Shown one piece after another: positions 1 to 12,647 of a stretch of DNA of 64,000 nucleotides (positions are counted from its first letter, which is position 1; each line of letters begins with the position of its first letter). This stretch comes from Pontederia crassipes (Eukaryota > Streptophyta > Magnoliopsida > Commelinales > Pontederiaceae). The DNA is taken from assembly GCA_030549335.1 (NCBI GenBank), contig JAUKPH010000022.1, positions 4,513,001 to 4,577,000 on the forward strand, read 5' to 3'. A program made the position numbers and the translations under genes. The notes under the pieces are model-generated. The model was not told the DNA's origin. It made no database searches and saw nothing but the letters and a program-made list of their open reading frames with translations.

Positions 1-871
1 AGTTTTTCAAGTATGGAACCTTTATCCTAGCTCCAAAACATTGCTCGACGAAAGAGGTAGCCCACTTGTTTGTCAAGCATGTAGTGAAGTACTGGGGGCG
101 TAGTTGAGATAATCGTCAGTGACCATGATCCGAGGTTCACGGGACGCTTCTGGAGGGAGCTTTTCAAGCTCCTAGGGACGGAGCTATGCTTGTCGATAGC
201 TTTTCATCCCCAAACGGATGGTCAAACAGAGAGGGCTAACCATCTCTTGGATATTTACTTGAGGCACTTTGTCGTAGCCAATTAGGAGGATTGGGACAAG
301 CTCTTGGGCATTGCACAGTTCTCGTACAACATGCAGAAAAGTGAAGCAACACAACAAAGTGTGTTCGAGATAGTCACGGGAAGACAACCTATGACACCTG
401 CCGGACTTGCGGCCAGGTACGAGGAAGTGCCCGACTGCATATCATGTGGCTAGGGGATGGCAAGACAACCTCGAAGCGTCGAGAGAAATGTTGGACAAAT
501 CGGTGCGCAAGATGAAGAAGTTCGCTGATCAGAAATGGAGGCATGTCGAGTTTCAAGTGAGAGACAAGGTTCTTGTGAAGTTACAAACTCGCCAATTCAA
601 AGCAATTAGGAACCGTACCAAGGGTTGCTGAGAAGGTACGAGAGTCCGGTGGATCTTCCCAAAGAACTATGACATAAATGTCTGGTGTTTCACGTAAGCA
701 TGTTGAAGAGATTCTATGAGGACGCAGAAGATTCTTCACGGGAGGTTGAGATACGAGGATTAGTGAACGACATGAGCTCACCGACAAAATTAGGAGCCGT
801 AGAAGAGTTGCCCGAGATGACAACGACTTTGGTGCGGAAGGATTATCACCCCTGACCGAGGAGACGGGCGA
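1..871 (+). mobile_element. Ty3/gypsy integrase and 3' pol remnant
   Basis: Translation in shifting frames gives the catalytic core of a plant Ty3/gypsy integrase. VSDHDPRFTGRFW lies near 118-156 and HPQTDGQTERAN near 207-242, which carry the second Asp of the DDE site and the conserved HPQTDGQ signature. A block after 407 (REMLDKSVRKMKKFADQKWR) matches the C-terminal integrase region that precedes the chromodomain or the end of pol. Several in-frame stops, for example TAG after VVAN near 280, and frame changes show it is dead. The 5' part lies outside the window. It is followed directly by an LTR, which fits the 3' end of a gypsy element on the plus strand. Confidence 0.85.
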
Positions 872-1612
872 ATGATGACCATAGTCCGACTCAACTTAGA
901 CTCTATGCTGGGCAGAGCCTCTTGGCCCGAGAGTAAGGAGGATTGTAGGAGCATAAGGAAGTGGACTCACGTGAGTAGGAGGTCAATACAGTGCAAGGCA
1001 TATGGAAGTCCTAATATAGATAGGAGTGAGGCCGGACTTCTCCTAGTGCGCATAGGAGTTGAAGGCAAGCTCAAGAGGGCCGGACATCTTCCCGAAGCCG
1101 AGGAGCACTTGGAGTCTTCTAGACCGAGAGAGGAAGAGAAGAGGACTTGTGGGCGGCCAAAGTCCGTGTGCCACTCGGACTAGGAGGGCATGGCCGGGGA
1201 CAACGCGGCCATGGCACGAGCACGACACTCCTAGTGTGACTAGGAGCAAAACCAACCGGACTTCTGAAGCTCTTCAAGAGGGGCCGGATTCTACTCCTAT
1301 TAGCAGAGATTTTTCTAGAGTAAAGGCTTGCACGCCGAGTAGGATTAGGTCCATAATTAGAGTGGGAGTTGTTGCTCCTTGACCCTATAAAATGACATGT
1401 AATCTAGGGCTTGTAAACACATCTGAATTTTCTCAATAGTATTATCTAGTTTTTCTCTCAACTCAGAGCCTCTCTCTCTTCTATTTCGTTGTGCATCCGG
1501 GGCGTGGCCGACCGTGTCCAGGGTGCGTCCAAAGGAGGGTTGATCAACGATCGAGCAGGGTTTGACCAAGCCGCACGTCTGAGGTTTTAGGTCTGAAGCG
1601 TAAGGTCGTGAC
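872..1612 (+). mobile_element. 3' LTR of the gypsy element
   Basis: The sequence after the pol remnant starts TGATGACC, just after a purine-rich stretch (gaggagacgggcga) that could be the polypurine tract. It ends GGTCGTGACA, giving TG...CA borders. A TATA box (CTATAAAA) lies at 1385-1392, as expected for the U3/R junction. Reading frames inside it are not conserved and are probably chance. The second LTR is not in the window, so the borders are inferred from structure only. Confidence 0.55.
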
Positions 1613-1866
1613 ACATGGGAGACTTATGATGTTCAGAGTTATTAACATCTAATTAATTCATAATCGAGAATATATAGCAGTAACAATTTATTTCTTAATC
1701 AAGACGAAGACTGTAATGATTGAACATGAGACTATTCACAATCTTAATCACTCGAGACTCGACACTGTTAACAAATTGACCCAACTGTACATGTACCTTT
1801 ATTGTATTATTGGGGTGGGGGTATGTGTTATCTGAGCCAGCCATCCTTGATTGTTGGTCCTTGGTT

Positions 1867-2255
1867 AGGGGTGTTCACGGGTCGGGTTAGACCTGATCCG
1901 TGAACAAACCTAACTCGACTAAATCAAATTTGGTCGGGTCGGATGGTCAGGTTTTTCGACCACCCAATTTTCTTTTTTTTAATTTTATTCTTACTATTTT
2001 TATATTTATTTTAAAATATAAAATAAGTTTTCTAACTATTAATATATTATTCCTGTATTTTAAATATTTTATTTCATTTTTTAAAAAAATTAAAGTAAAT
2101 ATAGGCCTAAGTTTAAATAAAAATAGTAAAAAAATTAAAAAATTGAATCATCGGGTCGGGTCAGGTCGATTCGAGTTAGAAAAAATTAACTCATACTCGA
2201 CTTGACCCATGGTCAGATTAGGTCGGGTCATCGGTTCGACCTGGTGAACACCCCT
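1867..2255. repeat. Short element with GGGTGTTCAC termini (copy 1)
   Basis: The left end reads AGGGGTGTTCACGGGTC and the right end reads GACCTGGTGAACACCCCT, a short inverted terminus. The subterminal parts are rich in GGGTCGGGTC/GACCCGA motifs and the middle is AT-rich. A 15-base word, atccttgattgttgg, occurs both left of the element (about 1846) and immediately right of it (2256), but local duplication of the flanks clouds its use as a target duplication. Related sequence occurs at about 4120-4560 and 7889-8222. It is non-coding; the superfamily is not assigned. Confidence 0.6.
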
Positions 2256-4119
2256 ATCCTTGATTGTTGGTTGTACATATACTTTTGTGGTAATTATTAT
2301 TGGGGTGGGGTGTGTGTGTGTTAAATGTGCATATTTCCGACAAATAGGTGTAGTTGTATGTTATCAAATAAAATCATTTCATTTCAATAGACATTTTGTT
2401 TCCTTGTTGTTTTTAAAATATTAACTATATATCGCATTGTTTTAGGATTATAGCTCAAAATGTGATGATAGTTAGTAATGTTGGTTATTAATGAAATATC
2501 TCAAATCTCATGAGTGATATTATATTATGTTATAAGTGGATTGTAACATCATAAAATCTTATAGTAAAAAAAAAAAAAGAAAACTTGAACCAATCTGGTG
2601 AGGATGGGTTCACTTGATAATTCTAAACATTGTGCAGCTAAACTGAAAAAATATAGTAAATAAAACTTTTGAACGAATGAAAAAAAATCAATGCATCATA
2701 AATTTAGTGTTACGTTTTGCTGGGCAACGTTGAAAGGTATGATTGTTTAATTAATGAATGTGATTAAATATTAGCGAATAATATAATGGACATTGGAAAA
2801 AAATGTGTTCATTAAGTTTAATAAAAGTATTAATTAATATAATGATTGGGTTAATTAATTGCTATACAAATATACCATAGACATGAATATACAATACATT
2901 CTTATATATATGGCTTTTTTTTAAAGTAATAATATTTTTTATTATTTAAAATTAGTAATTATCATTTGTCAGAAATATGATTTTATCATGCAAATAATGA
3001 CAACATTAATCCATTTAAAATAAATATAAAGGTCGACTATATTGATTAGAAGAAAAAAGATTAAAATTTCAAAACATAAAATACAGAGTGTGACAGTTAA
3101 ATATTAAATTCTTTTTTTTATAAGAAAATGTTATATTAACATAAGAAAATCGGTCCCTTGGGTCGCTAATAGTTAAAAGAGGTGCTTAAAATTGTTTTAG
3201 TTATGACGCATGTAAAGTTAAAAGATTAAGTTGCTACTATAAATAATTATAGTAATGTTTGCAATTTTATTTTTGACACCGTGGAAATATTTTGAGAATT
3301 ATAATTTCAGAATGTCTTGAGAAGACAATTCACTTTTCTCCTGTAATGAAAATTTACTTCGATGCATTTTTTATTATATGAAAAAGAATTATTGACCATT
3401 CTCTAATTTAAACCAGTTTAATCAAGTTTAATTATTGACCATTCATCTCATTTCACCCTGAGAGTTATTGTGCTGTAAACTATGTAATTATCACATTCAC
3501 ATTAAAGTGGAAACTTTAAAACGAGAATATGAAAATTCGTAAGAGAAAGAAAAAAAGAAAAGCAAAGCAAACATGGAAATTGTGAATCTATAAAAAAATG
3601 GAAATTATAAAATGTGAATTTGAAAACTGGCAAGGGAGAAAAAGGAAATAGAGGATTAACTAAAGAAGAATATAAAAGAAGGGAAATAAAAAAAAGAAAT
3701 GAAATAGATAAATGGAATGGTGGAAGTCTATTAATACAAAGAAAATAAATTTTAAAATAATAATTCTATTAATAGAGATGAAATCTCATCATGAAAATGT
3801 GTGTGTGAAACAAATATTAGCAATTTCGTCCAAGGAATGTTTATTCATCTGTCTCCAGTGAGAACATCGTCTGTCGCAATATTGCCCATAATGATGTTAA
3901 ATCGTTTTGTTTTATACTTCCTTTCTTCTCTAAATAAACAACGGCGCATGCATTATGCGAGTGCCAATCTGTCATTTCCATCATTAAAAAAATTTGTGCC
4001 TCCTAAGAAAAGATAAAAAAGAAAACGTCCCAATGACGTAGAGCAACTTATGAACAAAAAATAAGTAAGTTCATTTTTTTTTATCCGTGGAATATTTATA
4101 TTTTGACTCACGAGTTACA

Positions 4120-4560
4120 CATTAAGATGATCTTTTTATCCGGTCGAATTTGATTTCACCCGATTCAACTCACTTCATTTTATTCGGGTCGAGTTATTCT
4201 TGGAGGGTTTAATTCAATCCAACTCAACTCCTTCCGAGTCGGGTCGAATGGTCAAATTATTTGATCATAATTTTTTTAATTTTTTCTTACTTTTTTCATT
4301 AATTAATATAAAAGTATTATGTAATATTTATTTTAAAAGCATAAAAAATATTTTTAACTATTTAAATATTATTTTATGTATAAAATATTTAATATTTTTT
4401 ATTTTTTTATATAATATATAAGCTAAAAACTAAGTAAAAGTTAAAAAAATTAGTTATTCAAATTAAGTTCGAATCGACTTAGGTTGAAAAACTTGAAAGT
4501 TTAAACTGGAGCGGATTATTGGATTCATCATGTTCGACCGAACTTGATGAACACCCTAAT
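4120..4560. repeat. Diverged copy of the GGGTGTTCAC-type element
   Basis: GGTCGAATTTGATTTCACCC and TTCGGGTCGAGTT at the left and GTTCGACCGAACTTGATGAA followed by CACCCTAA at the right recall the element at 1867-2255. The AT-rich middle is similar. The left border is not sharp. Confidence 0.4.
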
Positions 4561-5333
4561 TTCACTATGCAAACTTTGGAATCTACAAGAAGACAGATTA
4601 TAATTATTAATTCAGTTTTTTTACGTAGGTTTACACATAGGATGGTAATAAAATAAAATTAAAACCGGAGGAAGTTATACTCCAAAGGCAATGCTTAATT
4701 AGTTGGAAAAAAATAAAATTTCCAGTAAGCTTCTATTTTTTTATGATACAAAAACATAATTACCCGAGTCATATTCAATTACACTAATTTCATTTTCTGA
4801 AAAATTATTTGTAATACTGTTTGTAAGCTTTTGGAAAAAATAACACGCATATGCATCATAATTATATGAATTTAACACGCACACACATATTACATATATA
4901 TATATATATATGTACATAGTTAAACGTTATTAAAGTTGAATCAGAATGGTCAATTTACTAGTTTACCAATTGGTCCGATTCAAATCAACATAAAAAAAAA
5001 AATAGGAATTGGCTTCAAATCGGAAAAAAAATGGTGGACCGACGGAGAACTTCATACTTAGTTGAAAAAAAAAACATTAAGAAAAAGAAAGTCATAGAAG
5101 GAAAGAAAATAAATAAAAGAAAAGTAATAAAGGTGGAAATTTCGAACCAGGCATAGAGATTAAAATGGAAATTAAGTAATGATCAAATTTACTATGTAAT
5201 CATAAATGGATCCGCACATGACAATCAAAATAATATTTTTTTTAAAAAAATAAAATTGAAATTGAAATAAAGTAATAATAGTTGCGGTATTCTCACCGGA
5301 CGCATTACTGCATCCACCACGCCTCCCCTCTTC

Positions 5334-5340
5334 TTTATAA
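5334..5340 (+). promoter_or_regulatory. TATA box of the aminotransferase gene
   Basis: TTTATAA lies about 100 bases upstream of the first ATG (5440) and 300 upstream of the ATG at 5634. It is followed by a GC- and pyrimidine-rich leader, whereas the sequence upstream is AT-rich. The spacing suits a plant core promoter with a start site near 5365-5370. This is inferred from position and sequence only. Confidence 0.5.
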
Positions 5341-5559
5341 GGACCGCCTGGTTTGGTCGGAATCAAACGGCCGAGGACACAAAGCAATCCAAACTCCCTT
5401 CTTTGTGCTCCTCTTCCGACCTCCTCCTCCTGCTCTCCAATGGCGCCCACGTCTCAGGCATGGCTTCCTCCCCACCCCAACTCCATTCATCTCTCCTCTC
5501 TTCATAGTTGTGCTGTGCAAAAGTTCGGATTCGAAGAGGACAATGCGTGGAGGCCACTT

Positions 5560-5591
5560 GTTTGTTAATTTGTTTGTTTGGTTTGTTCCAG
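5560..5591 (+). other. Possible 32-nt intron or leader segment deciding the TAT start
   Basis: The ATG at 5440 opens a frame that stops at TAA 5566-5568, out of frame with the conserved protein. Removing 5560-5591, which begins GTTTGTTAA and ends TTTGTTCCAG, joins that frame in phase to SIADVANGG and the main exon, adding 54 residues (477 in total). The segment is T-rich with a good acceptor, but 32 nt is below the usual plant intron minimum of about 60-70 nt. Alternatives are translation from 5634 with an upstream ORF, or an ancestral intron shortened by deletion. Confidence 0.35.
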
Positions 5592-5633
5592 AGCATTGCC
5601 GATGTCGCCAATGGCGGTTCGGCCAACAAGGCG

Positions 5634-8600
5634 ATGTATTCCAAGATCAGCAACGGCGTCGAAGCTGCGGCGGCGCTGGCAATGTCGGCGCTGCGGTGCA
5701 ACCCGTGCCTGTCGGGGCAGAAGACTTCGATAAGGGGCGTGGTGGGGGAGCTGCTGGGGATGGTCAACCCGGAGAAGCCGCTCATCTCCCTGGGCGTCGG
5801 GGACGCCGCGTCGTTCCCGTGCTTCCAGAAGGACAAGGACTTCGCGGGGTCGCTGGCGACCGTCGTCTCGTCCTCCATGTTCGACTGCTACCCTCCTCCC
5901 TTCGGCTTCCCCTTCGCCCGCAAGTGAGTGCTTAGCTCCCTCTCTCCCCCGTTCCTTATCTTTGGTCTGCTCTTTCTCTCTCCATCTCTCTCTTTTCTAT
6001 GGTGGAGATCATATCTTCATTCCTTGAATCTTCTCATTCACATTTTACTTCACAGTAAACTTTGCTAAGAACTTGTCATCTTTTTTTTTTATGGCAATTA
6101 ATTTCCAAGCAAAAAATTTGACGTGAATTAATTAATTAGTTCTAGAAACGAAATTGTGATTTTCCATAAAAAAAATTAATTTCGTGGTAATATAATTCAC
6201 AACGTTACATATTGAATAGTCACCATTCAATTAACTTGTATTTTTTTAGAGCAATGATATATATATACACACATTATGAATTAGTTGATGATTATAATTT
6301 TTTTGTAGTCCTTCCTCATTAAAGAAATTAAAAGTTGAAATAGTTTGGAGGTGCGCGTGATGAAAAGAGTTTATATTTTAATATTTAGTAGGATTGGTAT
6401 GTGAATACATATAGAAAATAATAGAGGTTGCAAAAAAATGGGGAGGAATATGATTCGTGGAAAATTTCACGGTGATCCATTTTCCAAGTTGCACATGTTT
6501 TGGTGGACCAACTTTCCAGTTTGGATGATTAACGGCTCGCACAACTCCTTATCAATTTGGTTACTTCTATTCTTTCTTTCTTTTTCTTTTTCTTTTTTTT
6601 TTGTGTGGTGAACAAGAGAGAAGGGAGTTCTGGACCTCTAACGTATTCAGCATATTAATAAAGAAACACAGTGCAACAAAAGGAGGCTAAAAGATTAAAT
6701 TTTAAGTAAGATTAGTGTTAGAGTTTTTTTTTCATTTAATGCGTTACGAAAAAAATTTGAACTGTTTTTTTTTTTCATAGTTTATGCGAATCGCAACTAT
6801 TTTTCCTTTCCCCTCAACTTCAAAATAAATAAGTGTTTGGATTGAGTAGAATTTTATGAGCTTAATTTATCGGTTGTCAAATCGAACATTGTCCCAGAAA
6901 ATATTTGGACGGAATTATTTAAACCGGATGGCTGCATCAGATATTCATAAATAATATATAATTATTAAAATAAACATTCACATAGTAAATTTATCAAAAA
7001 AAATTAGTAGCTGTATTATTTAATATCAGTAGCGTATAAAATAAAAAAAATTATGAAATTCGTAAAATGTGTGGCAGACTTTTTAGATTTTCCATTTGAT
7101 TTTCCGGCCTTTTCCATATAAAATTCATTTTTTTTTTCATTTCAACTTTTGTATTTCACGTCTCTGTCCATCTTTATATGTTTTTCCCTTCACATTTTTT
7201 CCTTTTATTTTATCCCGAAGTCGGCCGTTTCGAATAATAAAACCATCCGGTTCAGGTTTGACCGGTCGATATCATCTAGTAAAGAGTTATCTCACGTTAA
7301 ACAAAACTTTAGGTTTCCCAAAAACTTGCAAAAAGATCTTTGAACAAAAAATATTTTTTTTTTCTAGAAAAAAAAGAATAGTTCTAAATTGATGTTATTT
7401 TGTGCATGCACCCGTCCTCTCGTGGGGCAGAAGAGACAAAAAACTAATTACACTGATAGCAACCATCATACAACTCTCGGAAGTTTCTTGACATGTTGCT
7501 GCGTGCTGATGAAGGGATGATTCAGAAAGTTACTCTGATGAAAGTCCGAGTCATTCCTCTCATCTTGGATATACATGCACCAATGACTTGTATTTATCAT
7601 TCTTTTTTGCGTCTTGGACTCAACCTTCCTAAACTTAATCCTTTTTCAACCCATAAATAAATAACACATATGAGATTAATGTACCAATGTTGAATTCATC
7701 TCAACCCTCAATCGGCTCAGATAAAATAATAATTTTAAATAAAAATTTTAATCACTTGTAATCAGAAAGATGAAGATGCGTTCAACATTTCTTCAGAACG
7801 GAAGATACTTACATTAATTCATATATACAAATATACATATACTTATTTTCTTAATGAATTGTTCCTTCTGATTATATGATGTGTTTACTAGTTGGATTGA
7901 ATCGAATTTGCCCTCAAAATCTTGACTCGACCTAATCAAATTAATATTTAATTTTTTCTTACTATTTTATTATTTAATATAAAAATATTATTTAATATTT
8001 ATTTTAAAAACATAAAACAAATTTTTAAAAAAATTTAAGTCAAATGTAAGCTTAAGTTTAAATAAAAAAGGAAAAATAAAAAAAAAATAAAAAATTGGGT
8101 CGGATTGGATTGACACAAGTTGAAAAACTCTAACTCATACTCGTTCCGACGCATGATCAGATTGAGTTCGGATCGGGTCGGGTCATCGGATTCACGAATC
8201 GATCTGTCCATTGAATACCCCTGATCCATAGGATCCCTTTGCAAATATCAATTTGTTTGGTCTGTTCATGTTTCTGTCCTTGTGGACATCCCCCAAATTC
8301 AAACTTTCCAAAGAGAATCTTAATGTTTTTAGTTCAATAAATTTTCGGTTGATTTAGTTCAAAATCCAATATTTTAAAGTGCAATATTTTAAATAGTTTT
8401 CTTCTTGGAATTCGTATTTGAAACATCTATTGTCTATAGGGAATTAAGTTATCTTTAACACAAATGAAACTTAATTCATCTTTTATATAATTTATTATTT
8501 ATTGACAGTTTATCTTCTTATATCAATTTCAGGTTGTTAGATTCTTTTTCTCCAAAATTTTTAAGAAACGAACACAACTCTGCTTGAATCTGGAAAGATC

Positions 8601-11600
8601 AATTTTGCTTGTAACTTGGGGTCCGTATATTTCTTTTTGTTTTTCTCGTCCCAGGAGGTCACGAAGTCCCGTCAACCAACAACCACATTGTTAAATTGAG
8701 AATGACCTCCGTTGAAACATCTCATCCGATATGAAGTCCTACGTCTGGTTACAAGAATTGGCACGTTTTTGAACGTCGTCTCAAAAACCGAACATTCGAC
8801 GTCTCTACTCTATAACTCATTTCTGATTATAAAATCAATTCAATTCAATTATATGTTATTACATTTTCTCTCTCACGAGGATAGCAAGGCCCTCGAAAGT
8901 CGAAACAGGCTGCGTCCACGTGGCACTCGCATATGTGCCACTTGTTGGTGTTTGCTCTCTGACTACCATCTTCGTGCCTCTGCTTTTGGATCTCATTTCG
9001 TCTAATTTGCTGACAAAAGTTTTATTAAAATAAAAATGTTTCCATTTTTCCAACCCCCTACTATGACTATCAGTAGCAGAAGCAGCGGTGCAATCATGAT
9101 ACCGCGTTTCAGGTTGGAGAAGCCTCAGCGTCCTTCACTACTTCATGCGTGGAAATCTTCGTACGTTTGAGCTCACTGTTGGCCAAGGCGGTAAGGGGGG
9201 TTGATCCTGGGTCAGCACCTCTTTATTTATTACATTTAATAAAGTGGACAACGAGAAAACTATTCTTGCACCCTGTGATCCTTTGTGAGAAAAGATTCTT
9301 GCCATCTCACCACCATAATTTATCCTTCATTATTTTCAAATAAAATTTAATATTTTAATAAGGTTAATGCTCCCACCTATCTTTTTGTTCATTGGATAAT
9401 CGGTCATTGACGATTGGCTGATCTCGCGGGGTCAACCGGTCTACGAGAGGGCAGGATCCAAGGAGGACGAAGGTGATGACCGATGACGGCGAGGACACCG
9501 ATGATGATCGAAGACGACAAGGGCGGCGAGGATCAACGAGATTGACAATGGTGAGGTCGAGGACTGAGGGTGTTGAGGGCAGATTGTCGGTGGTGAGGGA
9601 GCGATCGTTAGCGGCAAGGGCGAGGATCGATGACGGCAAGGGCATGAGGGTTGGTGGCGACAGAGGAAGATGAGAGGATGAAATGGGAACTATCCCTCGA
9701 TGGGGTGTCCATTGATCGCCGCCGCTCGGATCGATGTGCACATATCTTGCCGCTGCTCCACGGTCTACGCTCAGATCGACGTACAAATCTTGATCGACGA
9801 CTCTATCGCTGTCGCTGCCTGTCACTGCTCATTATTGCTGCCGCTGCAGTTGCTGTTGTCGCTGCTCAGTGCCATTGTTGCTAGAGTTGCTCACTGTCGT
9901 TGCTTGGACACCACCAGCGAGGATCTTCCTCACCAGGGCCGCCGACCTTTCTTCGCTCTGATCTCCTGAGACTGTATGGACCAAGCTCTGATCGCGTGGA
10001 TCACGCGTGAACCGTACATGAATCGCGCTCCCATCAAAACTGACGCCGATATAGATGGGACGGTCCCCATTTCACTATGGGTCCCGCCCATTAATCCCTT
10101 TCAAATATATTAGTTCAATTTCATTCTAGAATTTTCTTTTAGATTCATCGAATGAAAACTCTAGAGATGAGTTGGAAAAGAAATTTTTATTGGTTCTACG
10201 TCAGAAAAAAAAATCGGACTGAACCTACTGATGGAAAGTTATTAGTAATCAACTCTTCATAATGTAAAGATAGTATAACTATTTCGCTACAGTAAATTGT
10301 TACTACACCATATATTTATTGGTTGATAAATAGTAAAAGAAAATGGTGTCAGGTTTTGGATTGTTTGTTGGTAGGTATTAATTCCATTAGTTAAAGTAAT
10401 GGTCCTTATTCCCATTAATAAGACAAAAGATACAAAACAAAACTGTGACAGGGCGGTGGCGGAGTACTTGTCCAAGGGCGTGAAGCACGGGATCAGAGAC
10501 GACCACGTCTACATGACAGTGGGAGGCACGCAGGCGATCCAGGTCTCCCTCACGGTGCTCGCCAGCCCCGGCTGCAACGTCCTCCTCCCCAGGCCCGGCT
10601 TCGCCCCTTACGAGTCCGCCTGCGAGCTCGCCGGCATCGAGATTAGGTTCTACGACCTCCTCCCCCGCCGCGCTTGGGAGATCGACCTCGCCCAGGTCCG
10701 CTCCCTCGCCGACGCCAACACCACTGCCATCGTCGTCATCAACCCCAACAACCCCTGCGGCGCCGCCTACTCCGCCGCGCACCTCCACAAGGTACACATG
10801 TATGCATTGAGCTCCACAATGCAGGCATCAATTCGTACGTCTTTCAGTTCCTCTCCCTCTCTCTTAGCAGCAGCAGCTGATTGCTGAAAACGTATCCGTG
10901 TGCTGCAGATTGCTGAAACCGCCAGGGACCTGAACATTCCAATCATTGCCGACGAGGTCTACGGTCATTTGGTGTTCTGCGGAGGCAAATTTGTTCCAAT
11001 GGCCTCCTTTGCTCACTTAGCGCCGGTCCTCACCTTAGGATCTCTGGCCAAACGATGGATGCTTCCTGGTTGGCGTTGCGGGTGGCTCGCCATATGCGAC
11101 CCTCTTGGCGTCATAAGACAGGTTCAATAAACACTAATGACCATATATAATTACTTCCTCTGGCGTTAAGAAATAGTATGACAGTACTTTGTCTCCCCTT
11201 TCCTTCTTGTATTTTGACAGGTTAAGCAGGCGATTGAGATGCTCATGAATGTTACTTCAGGACCGGCTTCTGTAATTCAGGTTTAAGGCTGGGAAATATA
11301 TGATTTCTATTGATTTTTTTCCAAATGGTTAATTTCTAATATAATTGTCTGATCACTTACTCACATGACTTGTACATTGTGCAACAGGCGACAGTTCCCT
11401 GCATCTTGGCTGACAACCACGAGGCGTTCCACTCAAATGTCCTCCAAGTGATGGAAAGCTCGCTGGACACGCTTTATGCGAAGGTAGAGCAGATTGAAGC
11501 GTTGCAGTGCTACGCGAAGCCTGAAGGCTCGATGTTCATGATGGTACGCCCCTTGCATAATTGTCTAGTGGCACTTGTGCGTCAAACTTACTGGGACTTC

Positions 11601-11952
11601 TTAGGAGTTGACTTCATGCATGCATCGGATGTTGCAGGTTGAATTGAACACAACCATTCTGCTGGGAATTGAGAATGACATGGATTTCGCCAACGAGTTG
11701 ATGAGAGAAGAATCTGTCCTTGTCCTTCCAGGTAACTAATTGAAATGAACACAATCATCTAAGTTTCTTATCGAAGGTGCAGTAAATCTTTTAGCTGATG
11801 ATCTCCATGGCGTCTTATCCTTGGGGCGTATAGGTTCGGTGCTAGGATTGAAGAACTGGATAAGGATATTCTTCGGTGTCCCTGAAGATCTACTGAGAGA
11901 GGCTTGTGACAGGATCCATTCCTTTTGCAATAGAAGGCAGCTCAAGAACTGA
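5634..11952 (+). CDS. TAT: Tyrosine/nicotianamine aminotransferase-like protein, 7 exons
   Basis: Exons by splice signals and phase: 5634-5923, 10452-10791, 10909-11121, 11221-11280, 11388-11543, 11638-11731, 11834-11952, giving 423 residues from the ATG at 5634. Plant TAT proteins are about 410-420 residues. The product is a PLP-dependent class I aminotransferase. Known relatives transfer the amino group of tyrosine, or of nicotianamine in the phytosiderophore pathway; the substrate here cannot be decided. Visible family blocks are [43 protein letters not shown] (194-200), ADEVYGH (Asp225, Tyr228), SLAKRW with PLP lysine Lys258, PGWR (Arg266), KPEGSMFMM and [10 protein letters not shown] (carboxylate-binding Arg395). 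The usual SLSK is SLAK here. Exons 1-2 are very GC-rich and later exons less so. No frameshift or stop was found. The N-terminus is uncertain: ATGs at 5440 and elsewhere precede 5634 (see 5560-5591). Confidence 0.88.
7889..8222. repeat. GGGTGTTCAC-type element inside TAT intron 1
   Basis: The right half carries GGATCGGGTCGGGTCATCGG and ends TGAATACCCCT, like the right end of the element at 1867-2255. The left half has ACTCGACCTAATC and an AT-rich middle. The left border is approximate. Confidence 0.5.
9364..10030. other. GC-rich block in TAT intron 1
   Basis: About 650 bases with much higher GC than the rest of the intron, rich in GGCGAGGA, GATGACGG and TGCTGCCGCTG motifs. Both strands have open frames, but they are low-complexity and match no family I recognise. 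It is probably transposon-derived, with no clear terminal repeats. Confidence 0.4.
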
Positions 11953-12254
11953 TGCACGAAACAAGGACGGAGTGGAGTCTGTACTCTGTACGTTAGATAA
12001 TATAACACTTGAATACCCAATTTATAGAGATGTGGATGTTGTTTACTTATAGCTACGCTTTTTTTTTTCCTGCTAGTCAAAAGTGTAGCTAAACGTTTCA
12101 GTTCACCTCTCAGTTCAAATAAGAAACGAGGTTTTCTTTCTAATCAGAACATACGCTCAATCATCTTTTTTATTCTCTGATTATATTTTCTTTTCCCAAC
12201 AACAAAAAACACATAATTCATACAACCCGCAAGAGATTAGATTAAATTGTTATT
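11953..12254. other. 3' flank of the aminotransferase gene
   Basis: This AT-rich sequence contains the 3' UTR of the aminotransferase gene. AATAA-like words occur near 12000 and 12118, but no definite polyadenylation signal can be assigned. No other gene is seen. Confidence 0.5.
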
Positions 12255-12616
12255 TTTTCTAACCACCCCTAAACTATCGCGAATTACCACATCTAACTTC
12301 AGATTATGAACTTCATTTTTCGAGTATCTGAACTATCGCAATTTTTTCAATTTGGCCCTTCTGTCTAATTTCGTCGACTTTTTCGTTATTTTTCATTTTT
12401 CGCATTTGTGAAAAGTCTATTATACCTCTGCGTTAGTCCACTTTTACATAAAAAATATAATAATAAATATAAAAATAATTTAAAAAAAAATATTTTTTTT
12501 TTAAAAAACAAGAGAGTTCGTCGTCGTCAAAGGTTGGGAGGGGACCCCCCTCTCCGACGCCGGGAAAAGAGAGAGGGGGGGTCGCCGCCGCCCTTCTGTG
12601 TCGTCGTCGACACCCA

Positions 12617-12647
<31 letters not shown>

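Larger units (their letters stand above)
1613..5280. other. AT-rich intergenic spacer
   Basis: This stretch of about 3.7 kb between the gypsy element and the aminotransferase gene is strongly AT-rich, with poly-A/T runs. I see no conserved protein or RNA gene in it. It holds the short repeat elements listed separately at 1867-2255 and about 4120-4560. Confidence 0.6.
5924..10451 (+). other. TAT intron 1, 4,528 bp, with repeat insertions
   Basis: The donor CAA|GTGAGT and acceptor GTGACAG|GGCG join codon K97 (AA+G) in phase. The five other introns of the gene are about 90-117 bp, so this one is enlarged. Most of it is AT-rich, with a copy of the GGGTGTTCAC-type element at 7889-8222 and a GC-rich block at 9364-10030. 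No coding exon was found inside it. Confidence 0.8.

Noticed and set aside
872-1382. Frames of about 100 codons after the gypsy pol
   Set aside because: They lie in the LTR, overlap each other on both strands and lack homology.
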